NCBI RefSeq assembly: GCF_029962835.1
Contig: NC_080574.1
Location: 26,820,001 to 26,884,000 of the forward strand
Length of the DNA stretch: 64,000 bases
From: Magnolia sinica
Lineage: Eukaryota; Streptophyta; Magnoliopsida; Magnoliales; Magnoliaceae
Direction: 5' to 3'
Positions 51,001 to 60,040 of the stretch are shown here, one piece after another (positions within the stretch are counted from its first letter, which is position 1; the number at the start of each line of letters is the position of its first letter). The position numbers and the translations under genes are program-made. The notes beneath the pieces are model-generated. The model did not search any database and was not told the DNA's origin. It saw only the letters and a list, made by a program, of their open reading frames with translations.

Positions 51001-54000
51001 GTATTTGAATGCCTACCATTACAAACTTCTCAGGGCCACAAAAGTTTAGATTCATGGTATGGATTTAACACATGCATCATGGTGGGGTCCACAGAGCACC
51101 GTCCAGTAGCCACCTCAAGTCAATAGGCAATCCACATCCGAGCGCGGTTTTGGGTGGATCCCCGGATCCACCGAGATCCACTAAGGTCGGTGGATCCATA
51201 ACTGTGGGGCCCACTTTGATGTATGTGTATTACATCCACATCGTCCATACATTTTTACAGCTCATTTAAGAGCTTGATCCTAAAAATGAAGCGGGTCTAA
51301 GTCCTAGATGGACCACACCACAGGAAATAGTCGTGATTATAAACTTCATGGGGGCCAACAGAATGTTTATTTGCCATCCAAACTGTTGATAAGGTCAAAA
51401 AAGTCTGGATGAAGAGACCACACAAATATCAGCTTGATCCAAAACTTTTTTGGCCCCATGAGAGTTTTTAGCGGTCGATTACCACTGTTTCATATATTAT
51501 GACCCACCTGAGATTTGAATCTGCTTCATTTCTAGGATGATGCCCTAAAATAAGTTTTCAAAATCAATGGACGACGTGGATATAAGGAACATACATCAAG
51601 GTGTGTTCCACGGTCAAGGATCCCACCCACCTCAGTGGATCTGGGGATCCACCAAAGCCGCGCTCGTCCTAGTGGGGGTAGTACCCAATGTGTGGCCTAT
51701 ACGGAACATACACGTGGGTGGGACCTTGCCATCATGGTCCCACCTTGATGTATGTGTTGTATTCACACTGTTCAACCATTTGGAGAGATGATTTTGGGGT
51801 ATGATTCAAATAATGACGCCGATCCAAAGTTCAAGTGTACCCCACCACAGAAAACAATGGAGACAATTATGCCCACCGTTGAAACTTAAAACTATTTATG
51901 GGGGCCCACCATGATGTTTATTAGAGATCCAACCTGTTCATAAGGTCAAGCAGATATGGACGAAGGGAAAACACAAATATCAGCTTGATCGAAAACTTTT
52001 GTGGCCCCATGAAGTTTTTAATGGTAGACATTCAATCCCCATTATTTTCTGTGGTGGGGTCCACTTGAGCTTTCGATCTGCCCCATTCTTTGTCTCATAA
52101 CCTAAAATGATCTATCCAAATGGATGGATGGAATGGATATACAAAACATAATCAAGGTGGACCCCACCGTAAGGGTCGCACCGTCTTTGGTGCAACCGAG
52201 TCGCACCGAATCCAGGGGCGCAGATTAGGTGTTACCCAAGTAATAGCTTAGTCGGTGTTACCCTTACTGTAGGGCCCTCCTTGATTATATGTTGTATATC
52301 CACTTTGTCCATTCTTTTAGGACATGGTCCAAAACATTAAGCACATCCAAATCTCAGGTGGACCACACCACATGAAACAGTGATGAGTGATTGCTCACCA
52401 TTAAAAACTTCCCAAGGCCCAGTGTAAGCAGATCCATAATGTTTATTTGTCATCCAACCCATTGTTAAGATCATCTAGACTGAATAAAGGGAAAATTCAA
52501 AGATTAGATTGACCCAAAACTTTTGTGGCCTACAAAATGCTTTTAATGGTCATTCAGAACTTTTTCCAATGGTGTGGTCCACTCAAGATTTGGATTTGCT
52601 TAAGTCTTGGTATAACATCCTTAAATGATCCAAGAAAATGGATGGGCATCGTGGATATTAAACACATTCATCAAGATGGGCCCCACACGGTGAGCTTAAC
52701 ACCCACTAAGTTGTTACCTGCGTAACAGCTAATCCGCTCCCTAACTTAAAACCGAGAGAGAGAGAGAGAGAGAGAGACTTTGAAAGACTCTCTTCCCTGT
52801 CAAAGACGGCCGCAAGTCCGCAACCCTAATCGAATCCTCACCGGTAATTCCAACCAAATTTCTCATAAATCTCTCCAAAAATCCTTTTTTTTTTTTTTTG
52901 CAAATCCCTACTCAAATCCCATCATCCTCAACGAGAAGAGATGCAATTTCTGGATGAGAAGAGATGTCACATATCGTGGTAAGTGTCTACAGTCTTGCGA
53001 TATCGCGTATAAAATCAAGTGAAAATCTAGAATATCAAGCATGATTGTGCGATATATCGCACGATACACAAGATTCCATGATTTTTTTTTCTTTAATTTC
53101 TGAGAGACTTTTGAGGGGTTTCGTATCGTTGGCCCGCAATAACAATAATATTGGCCGATATATCGGCCGGTAGTATTGATATTACGAACACTGGTTATAT
53201 CTACCATCCATCAATTTTGCAAGACCATTTTAGGGCATGAGCCGAAAAATGAGGCAGATCCAAAGCTTAAGTGGACCACACCACAGAAAGCAATGGGGAT
53301 TGAAGGCCTACCATTGAAAATTTTGTGGGCCACAGAAGTTTTGGATCGAGCTCATATTTGTGTTTTCCCTTCATTCAGGCCTACGTGACCTTATGACCAG
53401 GTTGGATGTCAAATAAGCATCATGGTGGGCCCAAGGAAGGTTTCAATGGTGGGTGTCATTGTCCCCACTGCTTTATGTGGTTTGGTCCACTTGAGCTTTG
53501 GATCTACCTCAATTTTGGGCTCATGCCCTAAAATACTCTTGCAAAATGGATGGACGGTATGGATATAACACACATCGTGGTGGGGCCCATAGAACTTTGC
53601 CACGTCAACAGACCATTGTGGTTGATGGTGTGTGCATGCAATCCACATCTATAAAAATGGTAGTTTTATAATGTGAAAATGTAGTGATTACAATTTACTT
53701 ACTTCCTGTATTTGACTTATGAGCCATAATTTTTATTTAAACAAACACTTGGAAATGATAATGATGGCTTATTTACTTTGCATTTCATAGGAAATTTGAA
53801 AACCAAACAGGCCCTAACCTTTATAAGCAAAAGTTTCTTCCACACCCCTAATCCCCATGGGCTCCTCTCCTATCTACCATACATACACCTACCCCTCCCC
53901 CTTCCACCGTATTTATTCCTAATTATTTTTCTCCAAAGTACCTCATTTTCACAACCAAAACGCCGCTGCCATTTAGAGGAGGGCTAAATTCCTCTCCTCA

Positions 54001-57000
54001 ATTCTTCCAATCCCCAATCTTTGCCTTTTGAACATTCCCCATTTTATCAAATGATACCAACACCATTCTCCCCTACCTTGCCATATAATTTCCTTAAGGT
54101 GTTTTAACCTTTTGCCATTATGGACAAGATTTTGAAATGAGATTGGTAGCAATAATAGATTTAATGCAAGTGAAAAGATAAAAGACTACATTTCCGTTAT
54201 TTATAAGAAAAAACCTAAGTTTCCACGATGACAATCTCTTTTCAACATTTTTAACTATGGGATCCCATAAAGAAGGAGAGTGCAGATTGGCTCCCAATGG
54301 GAGGCCCAAACATAGAAGGGGAAAATATCCAGTTTTGCACCCCAAGAATGGATGTGAGACTAGGATGAACATTGCAGCATGATTATTATCATTAGGGAGA
54401 TCTTTCTATATTGACATATCAGTTGAAAAAATCATAGGCAACACCATCAAGATCCACGTTGATTTCCATGCCCATCAAAGCACTTTTCCCAAGGTTTACT
54501 CTCAAGCCCGGTAGTCATTTCAAACCATCTACTAAGGATCAACTAAGGATTCACCAGTTAGTGTTCAAACTTCGAACCTTCACAACATAATGTTGTATTC
54601 GCAAGTTGCAGATGAGAAGTAGATATAGGGATCGGGAGAAAATGCCACTCTTCCACCATGAGAAACATTTTGCCTAAACCTTCCACCCATGAGAGTAAGA
54701 TCTCTCTTAGGATATGCATGATATCCATCCTCAGAGTAAAGATATGTATTGACAGCTGTACATGCAGCTATATAGATTTCCTAGGATAGTATTCTACTTG
54801 TATAAATAAAGTATTATCAATGGATTATTAAAGCTTGTGAGACCCGACTCAACTCGAGAGTTCAATGGGGATGTTAATATTGGATTAACCATTCAATATT
54901 AATATTTTAAGCTAACATTCAAAATAAAATAAAATAAATAAAAACTGGACACCCAAGTAGATACCCAACCTGACTCTATGGTGGGGCCTGTGCGACCCTA
55001 TTTTTTAACAGGTCCTGAATTCGATACACAACTGCTTAAATCAGATTGGTTTCATCAGTTACATGCGGATCAGGAACCTGTTGACAGCCCTGCTCTATAA
55101 CATCAAAATCAAAGCCGACAACTACTCCAAGATATGGGAACTTGACTACCAGTTGAAAGTTCTAATTAAGTGCCTAACAAATGAAGCTACCAAAGACTAG
55201 TAGAAAAGGAACTAGAAGGATTCACCATAACAGGAAAGAAAAAGGTAAAGAATCTAGCTAACTCGAAGTTCTGCAAACTAGAAAAGGTCATTGTTTCCAA
55301 CAGTGAAAAGAAGCTTTGCCACAATGAGAGATGTTGCTGATGGTTCCATGTTGCAAGAAAGAATCAGAACCAACAAAAATCAGTTAAGGAGAGTATCTTG
55401 GCTAACCTTGAGATCTGCCAAAAAAAAAAGAAGACAGAGAGACATATAATCAGCTTCTGTTTAGCCATAAAGAAGATTAATGTAAAAGGACAGTGACAAA
55501 AATTGATACACAGACTGCTAATAGAAACAAGCTATCAATATTCAAAACTTAGGCTTTACAGGTTCATATTCCAGGAAGAGGCCTCAATATAGCAGTCCAC
55601 TCAGGGGTCCACTGCACCCTGACACTTTTCAAGGAAAGAGATTTCTTCCCACCATTTATGTGTGATTTTTTTCTTTGGGTGAGTGTGGGTGCGTGCGTGT
55701 GTGTGGGTGGGGGGGAGCAGTCTACCAGCTATTGATCAAGCAGTGAACAGTATTAAATTTGATAACCCTTTTGTAGCATAATCACATAAGCTTGAACAAA
55801 AATAAGAAAACGGCAATGCGTACCCTTCACCATCCCGTGCGCAAGATTGAAAACGTGGCTCCCGGTTAGCCACTTGAGTAGTGCCCCTTGGTCGTAGCAT
55901 CCGCCTACGCTGCTGAACCCCATACCCAAAAACTTCTCTATCCCTTTCTGCAGTTCCATCTGCTTCCATGCATCCATCATCCGATTCCTTGTCGTAACAT
56001 CTGACATGCTTTTCACGTTGGTCACCTTCAACATCTAGATCCTTCTCTGTTTTCCTGTGTTTAGCATCCCTGTCAATAGCTTTCAAGCTATCAAATTCTT
56101 TAAATTTCTTCTGTTCTAGTGCTGGACTTTCCTTCTCAGAAATTTTGGCTGATCCATCCACTAGTTCCTTCTCATTGTGCAAACTCTCGTTCTCATTTAT
56201 GTTTGACGTTTCTCTCTTAACATGATCCTTTTCCCTCTCCTTCAGTCGTTCCTTGTCTTTCAGAGCATCCTTTCTCTCCCTCTCCCATCCCTCTGGTTCT
56301 CTGTTCGCAATCTGCAGATTGTTTCGCCGATCATTTCGATCCTTCTCCCTCTCTCCCCAATCCCTATGTTTCTCATCCTTCTTTTTTCTTTCCTTCTCTT
56401 TGAATTTGTCTTCACTTTTCAAGTCGACCTTGTTTTCTCCAACAGCCTCATGTGCCTCTAAATATGCCTGCTCTTCAGTGGCGAAAGCTTCCCTTCCAAT
56501 TTCATTCGAACTGTGTAAATTATTACGTAATCTCCATGGATCTGCACCATCACTCGGTGATTCAGAATATCTTTTTCCTCTGTAGTGTTCTTTTAGCTCA
56601 TTCCCATTCATGTGAGAATTCCCTGCAGTGAAACCATCCTTTTCGATCTTAGTTTCACCCTTAAAATCTGTGTTAGACTCCCTATCAGATTTTAGTTCTA
56701 TGTCATCACCCCTATTCTCTGATCTCATTACATCTTTCTCACCTTTAGAAGCTTGAGAATCCATCCTTGTTTCAGTGTACAGTTCCCCCGTCTCTGCCTT
56801 CATGTCTCTATTCTCAATCTTTGCACCTCTATTGCCCTTGGATTCTCTCAATTCTGCCCTGTTCTCGGAGGCAACTGACTGGTCTAAATATGAATCAGAA
56901 GATGAAGGCATTCGATAAAGAGGAAGCAGAGGTGATCGTTTATCACCATCACGAGGTTCGGTCCTTTGGACTTTGGCAAAGCGTCCATCATGCCCATGTT

Positions 57001-57142
57001 CAAAGGGTTGATGGTATTCATTAGCAACTGAGTGAGTGAATTTCCCAGCAAGTTGTGAAAATATGGGAATGTCATCAAGTGGGCGTTTTGAGGTTGTAGG
57101 ATGGTTTCCCTCCTCGTGTAATCTTTTGGGAGCACCACTCAT
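26410..57142 (-). CDS. HDC1: HDC1, Rxt3-domain subunit of histone deacetylase complexes
   Basis: Plant homologue of yeast Rxt3. Family knowledge: Arabidopsis HDC1 joins HDA6/HDA19 and SIN3-type complexes and promotes histone deacetylation in the nucleus. Coding exons: 57142-55824, 55414-55407 (8 nt), 47070-46895, 45832-45772, 45658-45560, 44408-44314, 44027-43914, 35347-35280, 32606-32496, 27929-27692, 26520-26410. They sum to 2400 nt, 799 residues, with no internal stop and consistent phases. Residues 1-440 are low-complexity and charged ([24 protein letters not shown]). The conserved half follows: [75 protein letters not shown] and [16 protein letters not shown], then [13 protein letters not shown] and [13 protein letters not shown], ending FLSPS. 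Introns make up about 92% of the span and carry many transposons. A 5'-UTR intron is possible (an acceptor-like GGTCAG lies just upstream of the ATG). Confidence 0.95.
26521..27691 (-). other. Last HDC1 intron
   Basis: 1.2 kb. A T-rich stretch near 26682-26699, followed by GTAGTGGAAACTGAAATTTT, resembles the 3' end of a minus-strand LINE, but no protein domain is preserved. Otherwise nothing was recognised. Confidence 0.45.
28323..29260. mobile_element. hAT-like element of the TATCG family, copy 1
   Basis: The left end is CAATGTTCAAAATAT; the right end read inward is CGATGTTTTAATT. The flanks GGTGGGGT (28315-28322) and GGTGGGAT (29261-29268) match at 7 of 8 bases, fitting a hAT duplication. 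Subterminal regions carry many TATCG/CGATA words. An internal block containing GATGATCATTTCATCAAAT occurs twice (about 28648 and 28925). There is no transposase frame. It lies in an HDC1 intron. Confidence 0.78.
30657..30690. repeat. (CT)n microsatellite
   Basis: Seventeen uninterrupted CT units. Confidence 0.95.
32261..32321. repeat. (TA)n(GA)n compound microsatellite
   Basis: About 16 TA units followed by about 15 GA units. A similar compound repeat occurs at 41959-42029. Confidence 0.95.
32607..35279 (-). other. HDC1 intron between exons 8 and 9
   Basis: 2.7 kb. It contains the tandem array at 34012-34450. Words near 33660 (GGCAATGCCTGGTTACTG) and, inverted, near 34840 (GAATGCCTGGGTATTCTA) may be the inverted ends of an element of about 1.2 kb that includes the array. 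No duplication of the target could be confirmed. Confidence 0.45.
34012..34450. repeat. Tandem repeat, three and a fraction units of about 120-145 bp
   Basis: Units begin ATCATTGATCTAGACC at about 34012, 34131, 34276 and 34419. Each continues with CATGTGG, a CCCATC block, AAAAATCA, CATTCAATGGTT and CTACAAATGGTCT. Units are 75-90% alike by eye. Confidence 0.8.
35854..36106 (-). mobile_element. Solo LTR of the TRIM family
   Basis: Plus-strand ends are TGATGCAGG and CCCTGCATTA, flanked by the perfect 5-bp repeat TTTCC (35849-35853 and 36107-36111). The body matches the reverse complement of the LTRs at 4817 and 5143. A solo LTR arises by recombination between the two LTRs of an integrated element. 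It lies in an HDC1 intron. Confidence 0.88.
36571..36990 (-). mobile_element. Probable LINE 3'-end fragment
   Basis: The plus strand shows a T-rich tail (36578-36597), then AGGGTAGCTTAAAATTGTAT, the same layout as the LINE 3' ends at 9270 and 57573. The sequence to the right contains no intact domain, so the call rests on layout. Confidence 0.4.
37012..41568 (+). mobile_element. Decayed Ty3-type chromovirus, pol region
   Basis: Remnant of an LTR retrotransposon in antisense to HDC1. In order: a protease remnant (37050-37390; [19 protein letters not shown]); reverse transcriptase (37492-38220; PHYRMNP, MPFGLTN and a YFDD box at about 38135); RNase H (38450-38830; [18 protein letters not shown]); integrase (39120-41200; zinc-finger CRTC, then [10 protein letters not shown] and [13 protein letters not shown]); and a C-terminal chromodomain (41270-41440; [23 protein letters not shown]). 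The chromodomain places it among the chromoviruses. Gag, the 5' LTR and the primer site are missing. Stops and frameshifts (for example near 37790, 37993, 38110, 38831, 39523) show it is dead. The integrase part is tandemly duplicated. Confidence 0.93.
39171..41160 (+). repeat. Tandem duplication of the integrase region
   Basis: Unit 1 (39171-40165) and unit 2 (40166-41160) are about 995 and 993 bp and differ by few substitutions. ATTGCCCTTGTGGAG begins both units, and TACTACTAC lies at both unit ends. Unit 2 has a 2-bp deletion at about 40810 (CCTATATGTGTCCC against CCTATATTTGTGTCCC) that breaks its frame. The second unit runs on into the chromodomain. Confidence 0.9.
41572..42480 (+). mobile_element. 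Probable 3' LTR of the chromovirus
   Basis: It begins TGTTGAAGACCCCATATGCA just after the polyprotein stop, has a TATA-like GCTATAAAAAGAGC at about 41900 and a TA/GA microsatellite downstream. Its start matches the sequence after a related polyprotein end at 44592. The right border was not located and is a guess. Confidence 0.5.
41959..42029. repeat. (TA)n(GA)n compound microsatellite
   Basis: About 18 TA units followed by about 17 GA units, inside the presumed LTR. A run of nine or more G lies just upstream, near 41920. Confidence 0.95.
44492..45090 (+). mobile_element. 3' end of a second, related chromovirus with LTR
   Basis: Codons 44492-44587 read [18 protein letters not shown] and on to a stop, aligning with [18 protein letters not shown] at the end of the element at 41568. 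The following sequence begins TTGATGACCCCACATGCATG, similar to the LTR start at 41572, and has a TATA-like CATATAAGG near 44925. Only the last codons and an LTR survive. It lies in an HDC1 intron, antisense to the gene. Confidence 0.65.
45113..45350 (-). mobile_element. tRNA-derived SINE
   Basis: The minus strand has a pol III box A (TGGCTCAATGGTAGAC, 45337-45322) and box B (GGTTCGAGTACCC, 45295-45283) at tRNA-like spacing. A body of about 150 bp follows and then an A-rich tail (T run at 45113-45123 on the plus strand). It sits just downstream of the LTR remnant at 44592. Confidence 0.7.
45833..46894 (-). other. HDC1 intron between exons 3 and 4
   Basis: About 1.1 kb of AT-rich intron. No element was recognised. 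Confidence 0.6.
47395..48871. mobile_element. hAT-like element of the TATCG family, copy 2
   Basis: The ends are CAGTGTTTGCAGTATTGATA and, read from the right, CAATGTTTGCAGTTTCGGTA. The flanks are CTCACATC (47387-47394) and CTCATATC (48872-48879), 7 of 8 identical. TATCG and CGATATCG words crowd the ends. Two diverged internal direct repeats (around 47960-48090 and 48255-48390) share CAAACATGTATG and GGCATGATCTACT. The right third matches copies 1 and 3. Confidence 0.82.
48883..49118 (-). mobile_element. Solo LTR of the TRIM family
   Basis: Plus-strand ends are TGACGCAGG and CCTGCATCA, flanked by a perfect TCAAC duplication (48878-48882 and 49119-49123). It lies 11 bp from the hAT element at 47395-48871, so it inserted next to or into the edge of that element's target duplication. 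Confidence 0.9.
50555..50780. mobile_element. Fold-back element, copy G (one end missing)
   Basis: Core arms CAAGTGGACCACACCACAAG and GTGGCCTACTTGAGC, ending at AGTGGGCCCCACCATGA. Confidence 0.65.
50871..51100. mobile_element. Fold-back element, copy H (short)
   Basis: The left end GGTGGTCTATAGGCCCCGCC pairs with the right end GGTGGGGTCCACAGAGCACC. It is about half the usual length, with the central part of both arms lost. Its flanks resemble the copy at 13849 (GTAGCTACTTGATGG against GTGGCTACTGGACGG). Confidence 0.65.
51139..51666. mobile_element. Fold-back element, copy I, with GAGCGCGG ends
   Basis: The ends are CGAGCGCGGTTTTGGGTGGA and, read from the right, CGAGCGCGGCTTTGGTGGAT, about 30 bp matching with a shared GGATCCCC. 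Inside is the usual GTGGGGCCCAC core and the arms. Length 528 bp. Confidence 0.8.
51700..52170. mobile_element. Fold-back element, copy J
   Basis: The arms CACCTTGATGTATGTGTTGT and, inverted, ATACAAAACATAATCAAGGT enclose the standard core, including AAAACTTTTGTGGCCCCATG. The outermost ends are irregular. Confidence 0.65.
52215..52742. mobile_element. Fold-back element, copy K, with GATTAG-TGTTAC ends
   Basis: The left end has CAGATTAGGTGTTACCCAAG and the right end, read inward, CGGATTAGCTGTTACGCAGG, continuing to TTAGT-GGTGTTA on both sides. That is about 50 bp of terminal inverted repeat before the common core. Confidence 0.78.
52754..52777. repeat. (GA)n microsatellite
   Basis: About 12 GA units. 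Confidence 0.9.
54118..54540 (-). mobile_element. LINE reverse-transcriptase remnant
   Basis: On the minus strand two frames encode [20 protein letters not shown] and then, after a frameshift, [20 protein letters not shown] and [14 protein letters not shown]. This is the region after the catalytic core in plant LINE ORF2 (GLxINxxKS..., YLGLPLG..., W..V..R...L..WK). Both ends are truncated. Confidence 0.8.
55407..55414 (-). CDS. HDC1: HDC1 exon 2, an 8-nt microexon
   Basis: Exon 1 ends with two bases of a Gly codon and exon 3 begins with the last two bases of a Gly codon, so joining them directly shifts the frame into an early stop. An insert of 3n+2 bases is needed. At 55414-55407 the minus strand has ATCTCAAG, preceded by a long pyrimidine tract and GGCAG and followed by GTTAGC. 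Splicing it in reads Gly-Ser-Gln-Gly-Lys-Pro-Glu-Val, the residues I recall at this point in other HDC1 proteins. It lies 409 bp from exon 1 and 8.3 kb from exon 3. Confidence 0.85.
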
Positions 57143-57572
57143 GATGTTTCAGATGTTACAACTGACCAATTTTGTCACAAAAATAAAAATACAACAGTTA
57201 TTTGTGACTTCCAGTAAGAGAAACATTCGCTGAGTACCACCTGGAAGCACAAGTTCAAATACCAAAATAAAGTCATAATGACACTAACCATGAATTGCTG
57301 AAAGAGAATGTATAAACAAAAAGCCAATGGATGACAAATAAAATCTAGGATTTAAATCAGAATTACAAACATGACTGCAGTATTATCAACCTTTGTTCGC
57401 AAAATCCATGTGATGATAGGTAAACAAGACAGCAATAGATGTCAATCATGACAGTTTTTATGAGATGGCAGTATAGGATCATGCTTGCCTATTAAAGCAG
57501 TAATGTTGCAGCCAAAAGGTACTAAGAAGTAATGATCAGTAGTTTTGGTAAAAATGAGACACGAAATGAAGT
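57143..57572 (-). other. Sequence upstream of the HDC1 start codon
   Basis: 430 bp between the HDC1 ATG and the first LINE tail. No TATA box was obvious. An acceptor-like pyrimidine stretch ending GGTCAG, about 22 nt before the ATG, would fit a 5'-UTR intron, which would place the true promoter further right. Confidence 0.4.
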
Positions 57573-58477
57573 TTTTTTTTTTTTTTTTGAAATATAATCA
57601 GAACTATCATTGAAAAGCGTGGAGATAGCACCAAAGAAAAATAAAACAGAAGCAAGGAAAACAAACACAGAAACAAAAAACAAAAGGATTACATGAATCC
57701 CATCCAACCCTTTCCCACCGCCCATTCCACAACGATATCCCACACACAACTAGCTACCCAAATAGCACTTCTAGAAGTTTTGCGAAAGCATGTACCATTC
57801 CTCTCACCCCAGAGCCCATATGCCGGCAAGAAGACAAAGTCTCCAAACCGCACACGTCCTCTTGCGAAGGATTACCCCTTGCCAAGCCGAAAAGAAGTCA
57901 CCGATGTCAAGAGGCATAGACCATGCCACGCTGAATCTGGCGATAATAGAAGCCCACACTTGGCTAGCAAAAGTGCAATGGATGAGGTGGTTGGCCGATT
58001 CTGCATTGGACACACAGAGGAGACAAATATTCGGGATGGACATAGATCGCTTTTGGAGATTATCGATGGCCAGAATTCTGCTTCTTCCCGAAAGCCCCAA
58101 TCTTTGGAGGGGCTCCATAGTGCCAAATATAATAAGTTTCCGATAAATCTCTCCTTTATTCCGCAGCAACATATAGAAAGATTTAACTGTAAAGCACCTA
58201 GACTTGTCTTTAGTCTAGATCAAACTGTCTTCATCGCCTGCCAACGGCCTACGAGGGTGAAGCCACTCCAAGAGAGCGACAAACTCATCCACCTCATCGT
58301 CCCAAAGAGATCAACGGCATGGAGGGCACCAAATAACCGAATCTCCCCGAAGCTCAAAGCATTTATCAACCATAATGTTTAGGTTCAGGGCACAACTAGC
58401 AATAGCCAATAAGCGAACATTAAGAGGCATATCACCTCACCACATGTCTTCCCAAAAGCGAATCCACATCCAATTCC

Positions 58478-59000
58478 TGATGCAAGACAATTAACCACTT
58501 GCTCCAAAAGCTCGAAGAGATAGAGCATGGCGAATTAATCCCTTTATCTCATAGCCCAAGCCCCCAAATCCATGGGTTCCGCCTTACACGAGTCACCTGC
58601 CTCACACGGACCACCCCACTCGAGCCCGATGTAAAAATGCTCCCACATTAATCACCCCCGGTGAGGAGTGTCGAACACGAGGCCTCCCGCTCCGATACTA
58701 ATTTGATGCAAGACAATTAACCAAGCTCGAAGTGATAGAGCATGACGAATTAATCCCTTTATCTCACAGCCCAGTCCCCAAATCCATGGGTTAGGTCCTC
58801 GGTCGAACCCTCATCGTAAGCCTCAAATCCATGGGTTTCGCCCCCTGGTGGACCCCAAATTTATGGGTTCCGCCTTACACGAGCCACCTGCCTCACATGG
58901 GCCCCAAATCCATGGGTTATGCGGGCCGCCCACCCCGAGTATGCCTCTACATCCCGCAGGCCACCCCACCCGAGCTTGGTGTGAAAATGCCCCTACATTA
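58478..59000 (-). mobile_element. Complete TRIM element inserted in the LINE
   Basis: Two LTRs in minus orientation: 58704-59000 (297 bp) and 58478-58650 (internally shortened). Between them a degenerate primer site reads AGTATCGGAGCGGGAGG on the minus strand. A perfect target duplication ATTCC flanks it (58473-58477 and 59001-59005). Confidence 0.9.
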
Positions 59001-59534
59001 ATTCCCCAAAGAGAAAATTGTGTCTTTCAACAACTTGGGCTTCATGCTAATAATCAATGTTTAAATTATCAGCGATATTATCGAAATATCGCTGATAATA
59101 TCGGTGTCGCTGCACTGGCAAAACCGAAACCCCAATTTTTCGTTTCTCTACGGAATATCGATGAAATTTTCGATATTGTCGATAATTTGGATTCTCGCCG
59201 AGAATATCAACTGTATCCTTGCGTAAATACGTAAAAATCGGAAAAAAGTTTACAAAAAAAAAAAAAAAATCTTTGATTTCGATAATACCTGGTTATCGCC
59301 AATAAAAATCTCGGGATCTTCTCGGATGCTAGAGGTTTTTTTTAAAAAAAATTAGGGATGAGGGAGAGGGATTTTCGGGTTGAAAAGCCGGAGATATGGG
59401 TGGGAAGGAGAGGAATTTTTGAAATTTTAGGTTGAGGGAGAGGGATTTTCGGTGTTTAAGCTGAAATTAGGGATCGGGCTCTGGCTTTGACGGACGTGGA
59501 TTAGATACTGACAAGTTGAGTAGCGAGTCGGCTA

Positions 59535-59995
59535 CATCACCAAGTTCTGTGGGGCCCACAATGATGTATGTGTCATATCCACACCGTCCATCCATTTTGA
59601 GATATCATTTTAAGTCATGAGCCAAAGAACGAGGCAGATAAAAATCTGCAATGGACCCCATCACAGAAAATAGTGGGGAGAGTGATTCCCACCATTGAAA
59701 CTATCCTAAGGCCCACCATAATGTTTATTTGAAATCCAACCTGTTCAAAAGTTAAAAAAGACATGAAATAAGAGAAAACACAAATATCGGCTTGATCTAA
59801 AACTTTTGTGGCCTTTAGAATTTTTTAACGGTGGGCGTCACTGTCCCCACTGTTTTCTGTGTTGGGGTCCACTGGAACTTTGGATTTAACTCAATCTTTG
59901 GATATTGCCCTAAAATGATCTCCCCAAATGGATGGAAGGTGTGGATACAAAACATACATCATGATGGGGCCCACGGAACTTGGTGACGTCACTTC
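59535..59995. mobile_element. Fold-back element, copy L
   Basis: The left ATCACCAAGTTCTGTGGGGC pairs with the right GGAACTTGGTGACGTCACTT. Arms and core are as in the other copies, including AAAACTTTTGTGGCC. Confidence 0.78.
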
Positions 59996-60040
59996 AATAG
60001 CCAGTCTCGCCCTGGCTTTGACGGTGCAAGTCGGTGCTTC

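Larger units (their letters stand above)
50189..53193. mobile_element. hAT-like element of the TATCG family, copy 3
   Basis: The ends are CAATGTTCGAAATATTTG and, read from the right, CAGTGTTCGTAATATCAA. The perfect 8-bp duplication GTTATATC is at 50181-50188 and 53194-53201. CGATATATCG words are near the right end (about 53040-53175). Its left 330 bp match copy 1. The interior is filled with fold-back repeats. No transposase was seen. Confidence 0.88.
50140..53609. mobile_element. Fold-back element, copy F, split by a hAT insertion
   Basis: The left end TTGACATGGCAAAGTTCTGT is the reverse complement of the right end AGAACTTTGCCACGTCAA. Removing 50189-53193 plus one copy of its 8-bp duplication rejoins a normal fold-back repeat of about 460 bp across GTGTTATATC/TACCATCC. 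Confidence 0.82.
50084..53814. mobile_element. Harbinger-type MITE enlarged by nested insertions
   Basis: The ends are GGGCCTGCTTGGTTTTC and, read from the right, GGGCCTGTTTGGTTTTC, flanked by TAA at 50081-50083 and 53815-53817. Element-specific sequence remains at 50084-50139 and 53610-53814. Between them lies a fold-back repeat, itself split by a 3-kb hAT-like element. Confidence 0.8.
47071..55406 (-). other. 8.3-kb HDC1 intron between the microexon and exon 3
   Basis: It contains two hAT-like elements, a TRIM solo LTR, a Harbinger-type nest with fold-back repeats and a LINE remnant, all listed. A widespread plant repeat word (TATTTGGGGTCGG) is at 47325. The stretch 49124-50080 shows nothing recognised. 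54700-54830 resembles an LTR fragment (TTGTATAAATAAAG) without a partner. Confidence 0.6.

Noticed and set aside
57693..58382. 229-codon open frame on the plus strand
   Set aside because: It is the reverse of the LINE zinc-binding domain, which reads meaningfully on the minus strand.
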